A stretch of 64,000 nucleotides of DNA, taken from NCBI RefSeq assembly GCF_010994095.1, contig NZ_WJYO01000001.1, positions 186,001 to 250,000 on the forward strand. The letters are read 5' to 3'. The translations under genes and the position numbers were made by a program. Shown piece after piece: positions 1-12,877 of the stretch. The stretch is from Mumia xiangluensis. Its GTDB lineage: Bacteria > Actinomycetota > Actinomycetes > Propionibacteriales > Nocardioidaceae. Under the pieces are notes generated by a model. That model did not search any database. It saw only the letters and a list, made by a program, of their open reading frames with translations, and was not told the DNA's origin. Positions within the stretch are counted from its first letter, which is position 1; each line of letters opens with the position of its first letter.

Positions 1-369
1 GCCGCCGACGGACACGCCGTCGAGCAGCGCGACCTCGCTCGTCCAGCGCGACAGCGCGCGGAAGTCCCGGAACTTCACCCGGACCCCGGCGCTGGCCCGG
101 AAGCGGCGGACCTTGACCTGCTCCTCCTGCGCGCTCGGCTTGATCCACTCGTCGTAGGTCCACGCCGACACCTGGTCAGCGCCCCACCACGTCGCAGCCC
201 CCGCCGACACCTGAGCCTTGGCGCCGGACACGAGTGTCGCGTGGGTCCGCTCCGCGGCAGCGACGACGTCCTCGCGGCGTGCGCCCGAGTAGGAGACGGA
301 CAGCCGGAGCGTCCCGCGCTCGGCCGGGAGGTGCTGGGTGGCCTGTCCGGCCACGGTGATCTTCGGCAT
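1..369 (-). CDS. SIMPL (DUF541) domain protein, C-terminus beyond the window
   Basis: Only the first 123 residues lie in the window; the gene runs off the left edge. The translation begins MPKITVAGQATQHLPAERG and continues with the alternating-strand pattern of SIMPL/DUF541 proteins: a beta strand ending in G, an A-rich helix around the AAAERTHATLVSGAKAQV segment, a W/Y-rich stretch (WTYDEWIKP), then strands ending RVKFRDFRALSRW. SIMPL proteins have a kinase-binding or BP26/OMP28-like oligomeric fold and no agreed activity in actinobacteria. There is no signal peptide, so it is probably cytoplasmic. A TAGTCT hexamer 7 nt upstream of the ATG suggests a leaderless mRNA. The acetyltransferase gene ends 23 nt upstream on the same strand. 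Confidence 0.75.
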   Translation of the reverse strand, partial: MPKITVAGQATQHLPAERGTLRLSVSYSGARREDVVAAAERTHATLVSGAKAQVSAGAATWWGADQVSAWTYDEWIKPSAQEEQVKVRRFRASAGVRVKFRDFRALSRWTSEVALLDGVSVGG

Positions 370-376
370 GGCCCGA

Positions 377-382
377 AGACTA
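377..382 (-). promoter_or_regulatory. -10 element TAGTCT, leaderless SIMPL gene
   Basis: TAGTCT (minus strand) lies 7 nt before the ATG at 369, and no Shine-Dalgarno sequence is present. Transcription would begin at or next to the start codon. Confidence 0.4.
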
Positions 383-392
383 CGGGACCCGC

Positions 393-956
393 TCAGGTCG
401 CGACGGGCTCGAGGATCCGCTGGAAGAGGACGTGGTCCTGCCAGCGCCCGTCGATCCGCAGGTAGGCCTCGGCGACGCCGATCGCGGTGAACCCCGCGCG
501 TCGGAGGACGGCCTGCGAGGGTGCGTTGTGCAGCAGCGTCGCTGCCTGCAGGCGGTGCAGGCCGAGCTCGGCGGCGTGGGTGCATACCGCGTCCACAGCC
601 CGGGTCATGAGTCCATGCCCGGTGTGCCGCCCGTCGATCCAGTAGCCGAGGTGCCCGTTGTGGAAGGCGCCGAGCACGATGTCGTTGACGTTGACCGAGC
701 CGACGACCTCGGCCCCGTCCACGATCAGCGTCGTGATGCTCGTCCCGAGGCTGTCCGAGGCATCGCGCAGCACGAGGCGACGCTTCTGCTCGTCGACGGT
801 GTAGTAGTCGTCGTCGCGTGCCGGCTCCCACGGCGCGAGGTGCGCGCGGTTCCGTACGCACGCGGCGGCGAGCGCCTCGGCGTCGCTGACCTGCGCGCGC
901 CGCAGCAGGTAGCCACCACCGAGCGGGACCGACAGGTCAGGCAACGCGTCCGTCAC
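393..956 (-). CDS. GNAT acetyltransferase, RimJ/RimL type
   Basis: A 187-residue GCN5-related N-acetyltransferase that would transfer acetyl from acetyl-CoA to an amine, possibly a protein N-terminus. The order is that of RimJ/RimL proteins: [19 protein letters not shown] (strand 1/helix 1), [23 protein letters not shown] (strands 4-5), the helix with [24 protein letters not shown] (acetyl-CoA binding region) and [17 protein letters not shown] near the C-terminus. The GTG start overlaps the ndh stop codon by 4 nt (GTGA), so it is translationally coupled to ndh upstream. The substrate cannot be told from sequence. Confidence 0.85.
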   Translation of the reverse strand: MTDALPDLSVPLGGGYLLRRAQVSDAEALAAACVRNRAHLAPWEPARDDDYYTVDEQKRRLVLRDASDSLGTSITTLIVDGAEVVGSVNVNDIVLGAFHNGHLGYWIDGRHTGHGLMTRAVDAVCTHAAELGLHRLQAATLLHNAPSQAVLRRAGFTAIGVAEAYLRIDGRWQDHVLFQRILEPVAT

Positions 957-2380
957 GACGCGCGGGCGTCGGTCTCGGACTCTGCGTCGTCGTCCAGCGC
1001 GTCTGCCGGCTCGGCCGCTGCCGGCTCGGCCGCGGCCGGCTCGGACGCGGCGGGCTCGGACGCTGCATCCTCAGCCGGGACCAGGTCGCTCGACGGCGCG
1101 CTCAGGACCGCGCGCGGCGGTGCGACCCGCGCGATCACCGGCGGAGTCTCGCCCACGATCGCGTTGTGCCCACGTCGCCAGAAGATGTAGCGCGCACCGA
1201 GGTTGATCATGGTGGCGAGCCGGTTGCGGTACCCCAGCAGGTAGAACAGGTGGACGATGATCCAGACCACCCAGGCCGGGAAGCCGGTGAGCTTACCGGT
1301 GAACTTCGACTCCGCCACGGCCGAGCTGCGGCCGATCGTCGCCATCGTGCCCTTGTCGAAGTACTTGAAGGGCTTGTGCGCCTTGCCGGCGAGCCGCTTC
1401 TTGATGTCTTCGGCCGCGAACTTGCCGCCCTGCAGCGCCGGCTGAGCGAGCTGCGGCAGCGCACGGTCGCCGTCCTCGACGGCGACGTCGCCGACGGCGT
1501 ACACGTTCTCGAGGCCCTGCACACGCAGGTGGTCGTCGACCATGATGCGGCGACCTCGTCCGAGCGGCACACCCCAGTTCGCGATGACCGGGTGGGTCGT
1601 GATGCCGGAGCCCCAGATCACCATGTCGGCCGGGATGAACTCGCCGTCGTTGACCACGACGCCGTCCGGCCTGACCTCCTTCACGGAGGTGTCCATCCGC
1701 AGGTCGACGCCGCGCTTCTCGAGCGACTTGCGAGCGTAGTCGCGGAGCTTCGGCGCGAACGGGCCGAGCACGTGCGGGGCCATCTCGACGAGCGTGATGT
1801 GGACGAGGTTGTTGTCGATCTCGGGGTACGTGATCGGCATGTCGATGTTGCGCATCTCGGCGAGGGCACCGGCGGTCTCGACACCGGTCGGCCCGGCGCC
1901 GACCACGACGGCACGGAACTCCCTGTCCTGGCCGTTGATCGCCGCGTCCTCGAGGATCGCGAACAACCGGTCGCGCACCGCGAGCGCCTGCGAGCGGCGG
2001 TAGAGCGGCAGCGAGAACTCCTCGGCGCCGGGGATGCCGAAGAAGTTCGCCGTGGCCCCCGTCGCGATGATCAGGTAGTCGTACGAGAGCGTGAGCCCGC
2101 CGTCGAGGTTGATCGTGCGCGTCGAGTGCTCCATCGACGTCACGGTGCCCTTCAAGAACCGCACGTTGTCCTGCTTCGCCCGGATGGAGCGGAGGAACCA
2201 CGTGATGTCGCCGGGGTTCAGCGTCGACGTCGCCACCTGGTAGAGCAGCGGCTGGAACGTGTTGTAGGTGTGCCGGTCGACCAGCGTCACATCGACGTCG
2301 GCCCGCTTGAGCGTCCGCACCGCGGACACCCCGCCGAACCCACCGCCGACGACCACGACATGGGGTCGTGTGCGCGGCAT
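953..2380 (-). CDS. ndh: Type II NADH dehydrogenase (NAD(P)/FAD-dependent)
   Basis: A 475-residue single-subunit, non-proton-pumping NADH:quinone oxidoreductase of the inner membrane face. It starts [19 protein letters not shown], an FAD-binding GxGxxG near residue 11, has a second dinucleotide fold ([23 protein letters not shown]), the FAD-contact region VYAVGDVA, and a hydrophobic C-terminal anchor ([18 protein letters not shown]). The ATG at 2380 is preferred over the in-frame ATG at 2398 because AAGGA lies about 9 nt upstream of it. The last ~45 residues are an acidic, Ala/Glu/Pro-rich tail with short repeats ([10 protein letters not shown]), dispensable-looking and unusual for Ndh. It is divergent from lpd. 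Confidence 0.93.
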   Translation of the reverse strand: MPRTRPHVVVVGGGFGGVSAVRTLKRADVDVTLVDRHTYNTFQPLLYQVATSTLNPGDITWFLRSIRAKQDNVRFLKGTVTSMEHSTRTINLDGGLTLSYDYLIIATGATANFFGIPGAEEFSLPLYRRSQALAVRDRLFAILEDAAINGQDREFRAVVVGAGPTGVETAGALAEMRNIDMPITYPEIDNNLVHITLVEMAPHVLGPFAPKLRDYARKSLEKRGVDLRMDTSVKEVRPDGVVVNDGEFIPADMVIWGSGITTHPVIANWGVPLGRGRRIMVDDHLRVQGLENVYAVGDVAVEDGDRALPQLAQPALQGGKFAAEDIKKRLAGKAHKPFKYFDKGTMATIGRSSAVAESKFTGKLTGFPAWVVWIIVHLFYLLGYRNRLATMINLGARYIFWRRGHNAIVGETPPVIARVAPPRAVLSAPSSDLVPAEDAASEPAASEPAAAEPAAAEPADALDDDAESETDARAS

Positions 2381-2462
2381 AACCTGCGAATCCTTCATGA
2401 CTTCGAGCGTACGCCGCGTGAACCAAGGGTGCGGATCAGCCCGAACGGGCGACCAGCGGGGC

Positions 2463-2476
2463 GTGACCTCGGTCAC
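2463..2476. promoter_or_regulatory. Palindrome GTGACC-tc-GGTCAC in the ndh/lpd divergent region
   Basis: Perfect 6-bp arms around a 2-nt centre, just upstream of the lpd -10 and between two divergently transcribed flavoprotein genes. It is placed where a repressor or activator could sit. The binding protein is unknown. Confidence 0.35.
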
Positions 2477-2481
2477 CTCTC

Positions 2482-2487
2482 TACGAT
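2482..2487 (+). promoter_or_regulatory. -10 element TACGAT, leaderless lpd
   Basis: TACGAT ends 7 nt before the lpd ATG. The GGAGG between them is only 1 nt from the ATG, too close to serve as a ribosome-binding site, so initiation is probably leaderless. Confidence 0.4.
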
Positions 2488-2494
2488 TGGAGGC

Positions 2495-3907
<1,413 letters not shown>

Positions 3908-3910
3908 CCC

Positions 3911-4016
3911 TCCGCTGGTCGAGCTCCCTCAGGTGAGCTGAGTACCGAAGCCCCCTCCCGCAGCTGCGGGAGGGGGCTTCGGTTTCGACTCGCTTCGCTC
4001 GCTCAACCAGCGGAGG
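3911..4016. repeat. Flanking copies of the GCTGGTCGAG repeat around the terminator
   Basis: TCCGCTGGTCGAGC (3911-3924) and its near-complement GCTCAACCAGCGGA (about 4003-4016) flank the terminator, enlarging it into a ~105-nt imperfect palindrome. The same GCTGGTCGAG core recurs near 28.75 kb and 47.5-47.66 kb, so this is one member of a dispersed intergenic repeat. Confidence 0.6.
3945..3982. terminator. Bidirectional terminator between lpdA and the LVIVD gene
   Basis: A perfect 19-bp inverted repeat (arm begins CCGAAGCCCCCTCCCGCAG) centred on CAGCTG, between converging genes. It can fold as a hairpin from either strand. Only a short T run follows, as is usual in high-GC genomes. Confidence 0.8.
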
Positions 4017-4046
4017 GAGTCGTCAGCCAGCCAGCAGACGGAGTCG

Positions 4047-5564
4047 TCAGCGCCGCCAGTTCCACCGGTGCTTGATCTTCGGCTGCGACTGCGGGTTGAG
4101 CTCGTCGTAGTCGTACCCGTAGGCGCCCAGCAGGCGGACGTCCTTGACCGCGAGCGTGTCGAGACCCTGCTGGATGTCGTTGGAGTAGATGTAGCCGTTG
4201 TACCAGTACGCCGACCACGAGCCACCCAGGATCAGCCGGTCCGCCGAGAGGGGACCGCGATCGAACCACGCGATCTCCTTCGGCTTCGCGGAGTTCGTGA
4301 AGTCCCACACGGAGATGCCGCCCTGGTACCAGGCCTGGACCATGATGTCCTTGCCCGGGACCGGGATGAGCGATCCGTTGTGCGCCACGCAGTTCTCGGT
4401 CGCAGCCTGGGTGCGTGAGATCTTGTAGTAGCTCTTGAACACGAGGTCGTTCTTCTTGGTGAGGTCGTAGATCGCGTTCGCGCCGCGCTCCGGCCCGATC
4501 TCCGGGTTGCAGGTCGCCGCGCCACCGCCGCCGAGCTCGTCGGTGAAGACGACCTTCGTGCCAGCGTTGTTGAACGTCGCCGAGTGCCAGAACGCGAAGT
4601 TCTCGGTGTCGCGAACCTGCTCGATGACCTTCGGGTTCGCGCGGTCCCGGATGTCGAAGATGACTCCGTCACCCATGCAGGCACCCGCGGCGATGTCCTT
4701 GGTCGGGTAGGCCGTGATGTCGTGGCAGCCCGACGTCGCGGAGAGGTCCGCGATCGGCGTGGGGCCAGGACCACCCTCGAAGCCACCGTCGGGGAAGAGG
4801 ACCGGCTCATCGACGACCGCAGCGGCGGTCGGGTTCTTCACCGGGATCTTGACCACGCTGATGAGGTCGTGCGGCGGCTGGCAGTCGGGGAAGGTGAGGT
4901 TCGGGAAGTACGACGAGACGTAGACGTACAGGTCCTTCTTGTTCTTCGACGGCGCCAGCGTGTGCGTGTGCGAGCCGCACTTCGTCTCGACCGACTTGAT
5001 GTACCGCGGGTTGGTCGGCTGGCTGATGTCGAAGATCTTCAGGCCCTCCCACGACTCCTTGACGGTCGCCGGCTGCGTGACGCTCGCGCACGAGTCGTCG
5101 CTGCGGCTGGAGTCGGTGCTGAGCACGAGGAGGTTGCCGTACACGGAGACGTCGTTCTGGGAGCCGGGGCACAGCACCTGCGCGACCTGGGTCGGGCTCG
5201 AGCCCTTCTTGACGTCGTACACGGTGAAGCCGTTGTAGTTGCCCGCGTAGGCGTACCGGCCGCTGAACGCGAGATCGGAGTTGAACGCCGACTCCGGTGC
5301 GAACGCCCCGTTCTTCGGGATGTTCGACAGCAGCTTCATGTTGCGGCTGGAGGCGACCTCGCCGACTCCGAGGACGTCGCCCGGGTCACCGCTCGCCGCC
5401 ATGCGTTGGGACGTGACGGCCGGCGCGGGCGACTCCGCACCGCTGCCGTCGTCGGGGACGCCGACCGACGGCGTCGCGCCCGCAAGGGACGCCAGGACGA
5501 GCACACCAGCGCCCGCCGAGATCGTGAGTAATCTGCCGAGACGTGCGCCGTGCGTCGGTCTCAT
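4047..5564 (-). CDS. Exported LVIVD-repeat (beta-propeller-like) protein
   Basis: A 505-residue secreted protein. The N-terminus has a signal peptide (MRPTHGARLGRLLTISAGAG followed by a hydrophobic core and an AT cleavage region near residues 30-35). The body holds repeated blades of the LVIVD type: YAGNYNGFTVYDVKKG, NLLVLSTDSS, GLKIFDISQPTNPRYIKS, GVIFDIRDRANPKVIEQ, GISVWDFTNSAKPKEIAWF. LVIVD proteins are propeller-like surface proteins with no assigned catalysis. There are several Cys residues (CPGSQ, DDSCAS, CGSHTH, CMGDG, CNPE, CVAHN) that could form disulfides outside the cell. The ATG has AGGAAAGG about 8 nt upstream. It is divergent from the DUF305 lipoprotein, also extracytoplasmic. 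Confidence 0.82.
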   Translation of the reverse strand: MRPTHGARLGRLLTISAGAGVLVLASLAGATPSVGVPDDGSGAESPAPAVTSQRMAASGDPGDVLGVGEVASSRNMKLLSNIPKNGAFAPESAFNSDLAFSGRYAYAGNYNGFTVYDVKKGSSPTQVAQVLCPGSQNDVSVYGNLLVLSTDSSRSDDSCASVTQPATVKESWEGLKIFDISQPTNPRYIKSVETKCGSHTHTLAPSKNKKDLYVYVSSYFPNLTFPDCQPPHDLISVVKIPVKNPTAAAVVDEPVLFPDGGFEGGPGPTPIADLSATSGCHDITAYPTKDIAAGACMGDGVIFDIRDRANPKVIEQVRDTENFAFWHSATFNNAGTKVVFTDELGGGGAATCNPEIGPERGANAIYDLTKKNDLVFKSYYKISRTQAATENCVAHNGSLIPVPGKDIMVQAWYQGGISVWDFTNSAKPKEIAWFDRGPLSADRLILGGSWSAYWYNGYIYSNDIQQGLDTLAVKDVRLLGAYGYDYDELNPQSQPKIKHRWNWRR

Positions 5565-5677
5565 CGGGCGACCTTTCCTCGTGGGTGAGATCGAGAGCTT
5601 GGTACGAGCATTGCGTCAGTTTGTGATTTCCGCAACGCTTCATTCAACAGCGCCCCTTCGAGAGAGGACGATTTCTC

Positions 5678-6367
5678 GTGACACAAAGCTCTCGCCGACG
5701 CTGTTCATGGTCCGCGGCCGCTGGCGCAGCGGCGGCGTCGCTCGTTCTCGCGGCGTGCTCCGGCGGCAGCGACCCCGCCAGCGAGGAGACGACCGCCCCA
5801 CCCCCCGCGCTCGGGACCGTCATCCAGCCCGGCCAGCCGGGTGAGCCGAACCAGAGCGCCGGGCCCGAGGACTACCCCCAGGACGCCGACCTCAACGAGG
5901 CCGACGTCGAGTTCATGACGATGATGATCGTCCACCACCGGCAGGCTCTCGACATGGCCGGCCTGGCCGACACACGGGCCGAGGATCGCAGCGTCAGGAA
6001 CCTCGCCGAGCGCATCGCGGCGTCGCAGGGCCCCGAGATCGCGGCGATGGCCGCGTGGCTGGAGCAGCACGATCTCCCCGTCCCGGACGCCGGTGAGCAC
6101 GGTGGGCACGGCGGAGCCGGCGGGCAGCCGATGCCCGGGATGCTCACCGAGGACCAGATGGACGATCTGGCGGCAGCCGACGGCGCGGAGTTCGACGAGC
6201 TGTTCCTGCGCGGGATGATCGAGCACCACCAGGGTGCCGTCGTGATGGCCGAGGCCGTCGCGAACGACGGGACGGACCTGAGGGTCAGCGAGGTCGCCGC
6301 CGACGTCGGGTCGGGTCAGTCGGCCGAGATCGACCGCATGATCGTGCTGCTCGAGGACATCACCTGA
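5678..6367 (+). CDS. DUF305 lipoprotein
   Basis: A 229-residue lipoprotein; the GTG start has AGAGAGGA about 8 nt upstream. The signal peptide ends in a lipobox, SLVLAACSGG (Cys near residue 27). The mature part is a duplicated DUF305 four-helix unit: MMIVHHRQALDMAGLA in the first half and GMIEHHQGAVVMAEAVA in the second, each with the signature HH pair and Met residues. DUF305 proteins are ferritin-like in fold and have been linked to copper and metal handling. A short His/Gly insert (EHGGHGGAGG) lies between the halves and could add metal ligands. No copper genes are adjacent, so the ligand is open. Confidence 0.88.
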   Translation: MTQSSRRRCSWSAAAGAAAASLVLAACSGGSDPASEETTAPPPALGTVIQPGQPGEPNQSAGPEDYPQDADLNEADVEFMTMMIVHHRQALDMAGLADTRAEDRSVRNLAERIAASQGPEIAAMAAWLEQHDLPVPDAGEHGGHGGAGGQPMPGMLTEDQMDDLAAADGAEFDELFLRGMIEHHQGAVVMAEAVANDGTDLRVSEVAADVGSGQSAEIDRMIVLLEDIT

Positions 6368-6383
6368 TCCACCGCGCCGCGCG

Positions 6384-7604
6384 TCACCGCGTCGTACGGC
6401 GGGGGCCGGCGTTGAACCAGGCCGTCACCTCGCGCCGCCACACGAGCACCACGCAGCCGATCTCGGCGGCGAGCCAGACGAGGCCGAGGGGCGCGGTCAG
6501 CACGGAGAGCACCATGGCGATGCCGGCGACGACCGTGAACACGACGCGGGTTGCCGGACGGCGCGACAGCATCGCGAGTGCTGCGGCTCCTCCGGCGACG
6601 GCGAGCGCTCCGAGGACGAGGGACAGCCAGAACATCACCCGCGCGAACTCGCCCGGCGTCATACCGACCTGGTCCAGCACGCCGCGGTCGGCGATCATCG
6701 GCTGCTCGGCGATCAGCGACGCGTACTCCGCCGGCGACACGACGTAGAGGAACGCGTTCGCGCCGAACACCAGCGCCACGAGGCCGGACAGCACGGTGGC
6801 CAGGATGACCGCGGTGGTGAGCTGGCGGGGCCGCACCAGCGCGGCGGGTCGCCAGTACGGCGGGGGCTGCTGCCCGTACGGCGGCGGTTGCTGCCCGTAC
6901 GGCGGAGCCTGCTGCCCGTACGGCGGAGGCTGCTGCCCGTACGACGGAGGCTGCTGCCCGTACGGCGGGACCGGGGCCGTCGCTGGACCCGGGCCCGAGG
7001 CGTACGGGCGTGAGGCGGGTTCGGGCAGATCGCCGGAGCCGTCGGCGTCGGGCGGCCGGATCGCGGGTGCGGCGGGCGCGTCGAGCGACTGGCGCGCGGG
7101 CGGCGACGCCGGCGGTGGGATGACCGGTGGCGCCGACGCCTGCGGACGGGCTGGTGGCGCCGGTGCGGCCGCCTCTCCCGCGAACCAGGCGCGCGCCTCG
7201 GCGTTCCACAGGAAGACGATGACGATCACGCCGAGCAGCGCCGGGACGATGCCGGAGGTGCCTGCGACGACGAACGCAAGACTCGACAGCGCGGCAAGGA
7301 CGGTCAGGCCGATCCGCGCGCCGCGGTGGCGCTTCGCCGTCCAGATCGCGAGCACGATCGCCGCAGCCGACATCGCACCGGCACCCATCAGCGCGACCCG
7401 CAGCCAGTCGAGCGCCTGCTCGATCGACAGCGCCCCGTCGATGGGGCCCGAGGCGAGGGCTTCCTCGATCTGCTTGCGCACCTCGGTCGAGCCCCAGTCG
7501 GACAGGGTGGCGACGACGCTCGCCAGCACGATCGCCGAGGCCAGCCCCGCCGCGAGGCAGGCCATGGTCACCTTCTGCGGACGTGCAGCCGTCGCGTTCG
7601 CCAT
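6384..7604 (-). CDS. Internally duplicated membrane protein with a PYGQQPP linker
   Basis: About 406 residues from MANATAARPQKV; an upstream ATG at 7625 would add 7 residues and neither start has a clear ribosome-binding site. Each half has a similar plan: a helix, a soluble loop, then three helices closing with a matching signature, LWNAEARAWFAG in the N-terminal half and VWRREVTAWFNAG at the very C-terminus. They are joined by a ~100-residue Pro/Ala linker holding about six tandem PYGQQPP units (about nt 6855-6965). This looks like gene duplication and fusion. The function is unknown; the repeat resembles cytosolic linkers of actinobacterial membrane proteins. The far end of the clpB transcript lies just upstream. 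Confidence 0.7.
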   Translation of the reverse strand: MANATAARPQKVTMACLAAGLASAIVLASVVATLSDWGSTEVRKQIEEALASGPIDGALSIEQALDWLRVALMGAGAMSAAAIVLAIWTAKRHRGARIGLTVLAALSSLAFVVAGTSGIVPALLGVIVIVFLWNAEARAWFAGEAAAPAPPARPQASAPPVIPPPASPPARQSLDAPAAPAIRPPDADGSGDLPEPASRPYASGPGPATAPVPPYGQQPPSYGQQPPPYGQQAPPYGQQPPPYGQQPPPYWRPAALVRPRQLTTAVILATVLSGLVALVFGANAFLYVVSPAEYASLIAEQPMIADRGVLDQVGMTPGEFARVMFWLSLVLGALAVAGGAAALAMLSRRPATRVVFTVVAGIAMVLSVLTAPLGLVWLAAEIGCVVLVWRREVTAWFNAGPRRTTR

Positions 7605-7634
7605 GGCCCTATCCCACCACGCCACCGGTCCGAC

Positions 7635-7685
7635 GCGGTGAGCCTGGTCCCAGCCCGTGCTCGAGACGTGGGACCAGGCTCACCG
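7635..7685. terminator. clpB terminator, a member of the GGTGAGCCTGGTCCCA repeat family
   Basis: GCGGTGAGCCTGGTCCCA (7635-7652) and its exact complement (7669-7685) form a 17-bp stem with a 16-nt loop directly after the clpB stop codon. The 18-nt arm recurs identically at 63204-63221, so this terminator is also a dispersed repeat. Confidence 0.7.
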
Positions 7686-7694
7686 CCGAAGGGG

Positions 7695-10298
<2,604 letters not shown>

Positions 10299-10353
10299 CG
10301 GTCTCCCCTGGGTTCGCGGTCAGTCAACTACTACTCAGGTCAACGCGTCCAAA

Positions 10354-10374
10354 GTTGAGTCCATTCCGCTCAAC
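10354..10374. promoter_or_regulatory. HAIR operator (HspR site) upstream of clpB
   Basis: On the clpB strand GTTGAGC-N7-ACTCAAC. This matches the HspR inverted-repeat consensus (CTTGAGT-N7-ACTCAAG) at most positions and lies about 55-75 nt upstream of the clpB start, a repressing position. Confidence 0.8.
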
Positions 10375-10409
10375 TCTGTGACTTCCCGACTCGTCCGGAG
10401 CGCGGCGCG

Positions 10410-12236
10410 TCAGCAGCCGCCGAGGGCGCCGCGGACGACCCGCGTGTAGAGGCGGGCGCCGCGCTCGTTCGGGTGCACCCGGTCCGCCGCGAGCAACGCC
10501 TCCCGCCCGGCGACCGCGGCGTGCCAGTCGGCGAGCCGCACGGCGTCGTTGTCGCGAGCCACCCGCCGTACGGAGCTGAGCGCACCCTTCTGCCACGACC
10601 TCCCTGGGACGTACGGCGAGACGAGCACCACCTCGTGGCCGGCAAGCTGCCGGCGTACGAGGCGGTCCAGGTCGGCCCGGTCGACGAGCCCGTTGGTGCC
10701 GGTGCCGATCAGGACGACCTTCCCGAGCGCGCCGCGCGCGGCGGCCCTGCGGACGGCGGCCGCGACGTCCTCGTACTGCCACCCGACCTTCGCGGTCGCC
10801 CGCAGCCTCGGCATCGTGCCGAGCAGCGCCGGTGCCGCAGCGACCAGCACCGAGTCACCGAACGCGCTGACGCGCACCGACGTGCCGACCGTACGACAGG
10901 TGGCCGGCGTCGAAGCCTCCGCAGCCGCGGCTGCCCGGTCGGGTGGGGCCGCGGCGTCGTCGGCGGCCCCTGCCGCGGACGCGAGCAGCCGCTGCCCCTG
11001 CAGCAGGCTGGCCTCGAGCCGGCTGCGCTCGGGCGCGGTGCCGACAGCCGTGACCGCACCGACAAGGACGGCGCCCACCACCGAGACGGTGAGGACCCAG
11101 CGGTACGCGGGCCGGCGCCGGTGCGCCACCAACCGCTCGATCGGCGACACCCACCGGCGCAGGGTCAGGCCGATCCCGTCGGTCCGCATCGGCATCTCGA
11201 CGAACCGGTACGAGCCCGCAGCGACGGCCACCGAGGCAAGGACGGCGAGGACGCCTGCCAGGACAGCGCGGTCCGGCGGGGCGATCCGCGTCGCGAACAC
11301 GATGAGCGGCCAGTGCCACAGGTAGATCCCGTACGAACGCGCCCCGACCCAGCGCAGCGGCGCGAGGGACAGCGCGGCGGCCAGCGGCGTACGGTTGGCG
11401 GCCGCCAGCACGACCGCGGCCGACGCGAGGCTCGCGACGAGGAGCCCGCCGCGGTACGTCGCGGCGCCGGACCACGGCACGAGGGCCGCGTACGCGACGA
11501 GCGCGACCAGGCCGGCCGCTCCGAGCGCGGTCATCACGGCCCGGCTGCGACTCGACGCTGTCGGCCGGTCTGACCGGAGCAGGTGCGGCACCCGCGCCAG
11601 CGCGAGCGCCCCACCGATCAGCAGCCCGAAGACGTGCGTGTCCGTCCCGACGTACGCCCGCGTCGGGTCACCCGGGTCGTACAGCGCACCCATCAGCGCG
11701 GCGGAGCACAGCGCGAGCGCGAGCATCGCTCCGGCGAGACGGCGCCGCGACATCACCAGCAGGCCCAGCGCGAGGATCGCAGGCCACACGACGTAGAACT
11801 GCTCCTCGATCCCGAGCGACCAGAGGTGGTTGAGCACGGGAGGCTGGCCCTGCTCCGCGTACGCCCAGCCCTGCGCGACCTGGAACCAGTTGGACGTCCA
11901 CGTGAGACCGCCCAGGACCTGCCACCGCAGGCCGGCGCCCGTGTCGCGGCCGACCACGAGCGTGAGCGCGGCGACGACCACGATCATCGCCGTCGCCGCC
12001 GGCACCAGGCGCCGAGCTCGGCGTACCCAGAACGACGGCAGGTCGAAGTGGTGCGCGCGCGCCGCGTCCTCCATGAGGACCGTCGTGATGAGGAAGCCGC
12101 TCAGGACGAAGAAGACGTCGACACCCACGAAACCGCCGGGCAACCAGGACGGTGCGACATGGAACAACACCACGAGCAGGACAGCGACGGCACGCACGCC
12201 GTCGAGCCCGGGCGCCGTGGGGCGGCGCTGGGACAT
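10410..12236 (-). CDS. Acyltransferase-3 / SGNH membrane O-acyltransferase
   Basis: A 608-residue OatA-like protein. Residues 1-360 form the acyltransferase-3 membrane domain with about ten helices: the N-terminal GLDGVRAVAVLLVVLFHV (with the conserved His), GGFVGVDVFFVLSGFLIT, and the conserved W/R loop SFWVRRARRLVPA. After a charged region (about 400-460) comes an extracytoplasmic SGNH-like domain with VSAFGDSVLVAAAP and a C-terminal ADRVHPNERGARLY (Asp-x-x-His). Such proteins acetylate peptidoglycan, glycans or lipids by relaying an acyl group from membrane to SGNH domain. The start was chosen by a strong GGAGGAAGT about 8 nt upstream; the frame extends further upstream without such a signal. 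The acceptor cannot be told. Confidence 0.88.
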   Translation of the reverse strand: MSQRRPTAPGLDGVRAVAVLLVVLFHVAPSWLPGGFVGVDVFFVLSGFLITTVLMEDAARAHHFDLPSFWVRRARRLVPAATAMIVVVAALTLVVGRDTGAGLRWQVLGGLTWTSNWFQVAQGWAYAEQGQPPVLNHLWSLGIEEQFYVVWPAILALGLLVMSRRRLAGAMLALALCSAALMGALYDPGDPTRAYVGTDTHVFGLLIGGALALARVPHLLRSDRPTASSRSRAVMTALGAAGLVALVAYAALVPWSGAATYRGGLLVASLASAAVVLAAANRTPLAAALSLAPLRWVGARSYGIYLWHWPLIVFATRIAPPDRAVLAGVLAVLASVAVAAGSYRFVEMPMRTDGIGLTLRRWVSPIERLVAHRRRPAYRWVLTVSVVGAVLVGAVTAVGTAPERSRLEASLLQGQRLLASAAGAADDAAAPPDRAAAAAEASTPATCRTVGTSVRVSAFGDSVLVAAAPALLGTMPRLRATAKVGWQYEDVAAAVRRAAARGALGKVVLIGTGTNGLVDRADLDRLVRRQLAGHEVVLVSPYVPGRSWQKGALSSVRRVARDNDAVRLADWHAAVAGREALLAADRVHPNERGARLYTRVVRGALGGC

Positions 12237-12347
12237 GCGGGACTTCCTCCGAGACTCACGAACAGGGCCGGGCACCCGAGGTGACGCCTCTCGACCCCGA
12301 TCGAGAGTACCGACCGCACCCCAACCCCCGACCGGCTGCACGGAGCG

Positions 12348-12764
12348 TCAGTCCATTCTCACCAGCTGTACGCGGCAGGCGGGCGCGCTGCCCTGGTTGA
12401 CCGTGAGGCCCTCGACCGTGAACGGGGTCTCGACGCCGGTCGCGACCTTGGGGATCACGAGACGGCGCGCCTTCGCCCGGGTAGCGCCCGGTGACGCCAC
12501 GAGGATGGTCACCCGGTAGTCCGCGGTGCTCGCCCGGTTGAGGATCACGCCCGACGCCGTCCAGCGCCTCGGATCCGACGACGGCAGGCACTGGAAGGAC
12601 AGGAGATCGGGAGCGGCAGGGGGTACGGCGGTGGGCGTCGCGGATGCCGACGCGCTCGCGCTCGGGTCGGCCGCAGCCGGGTTCTCCGTCGCGAGTGAGC
12701 AGCCCGAGAGGCTCGCGACGAGCGCGGCCCCGACCGCGAGAGCGAGGGAGGACGAGCGACGCAT
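12348..12764 (-). CDS. Small lipoprotein, unknown function
   Basis: 138 residues with a classical lipoprotein signal: MRRSSSLALAVGAALVASLSGCS, lipobox LSGC near residue 19. A low-complexity Ala/Ser/Pro spacer (ADPSASASASATPTAVPP) leads to a compact ~90-residue domain with two Cys (FQCLPSSD and PACRVQLVRMD) that could form a disulfide. The mature domain looks all-beta. I do not recognise the family. The start was chosen to give the normal n-region; the frame is open further upstream. It lies between the O-acyltransferase and hspR, on the same strand. Confidence 0.65.
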   Translation of the reverse strand: MRRSSSLALAVGAALVASLSGCSLATENPAAADPSASASASATPTAVPPAAPDLLSFQCLPSSDPRRWTASGVILNRASTADYRVTILVASPGATRAKARRLVIPKVATGVETPFTVEGLTVNQGSAPACRVQLVRMD

Positions 12765-12877
12765 AGCGCCATGACACCACGGCGGGCGCCTGCTTCTGCG
12801 AAGGCACGTCCGCATCCGGGAGACCTTTGCCGATCACGCCCGCGGGCGGCTCAGCGCGACCCGCGGGTACGGCGCGG

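Noticed and set aside
1166-2494. Plus-strand open frame leading into lpdA
   Set aside because: Antisense to ndh; LpdA begins at ATG 2495, where the FAD motif lies at the usual distance.
6855-6965. CRISPR-like or satellite repeat
   Set aside because: The GCCCGTACGGCGGAGGCT-type units are in frame and encode the PYGQQPP linker of a membrane protein.
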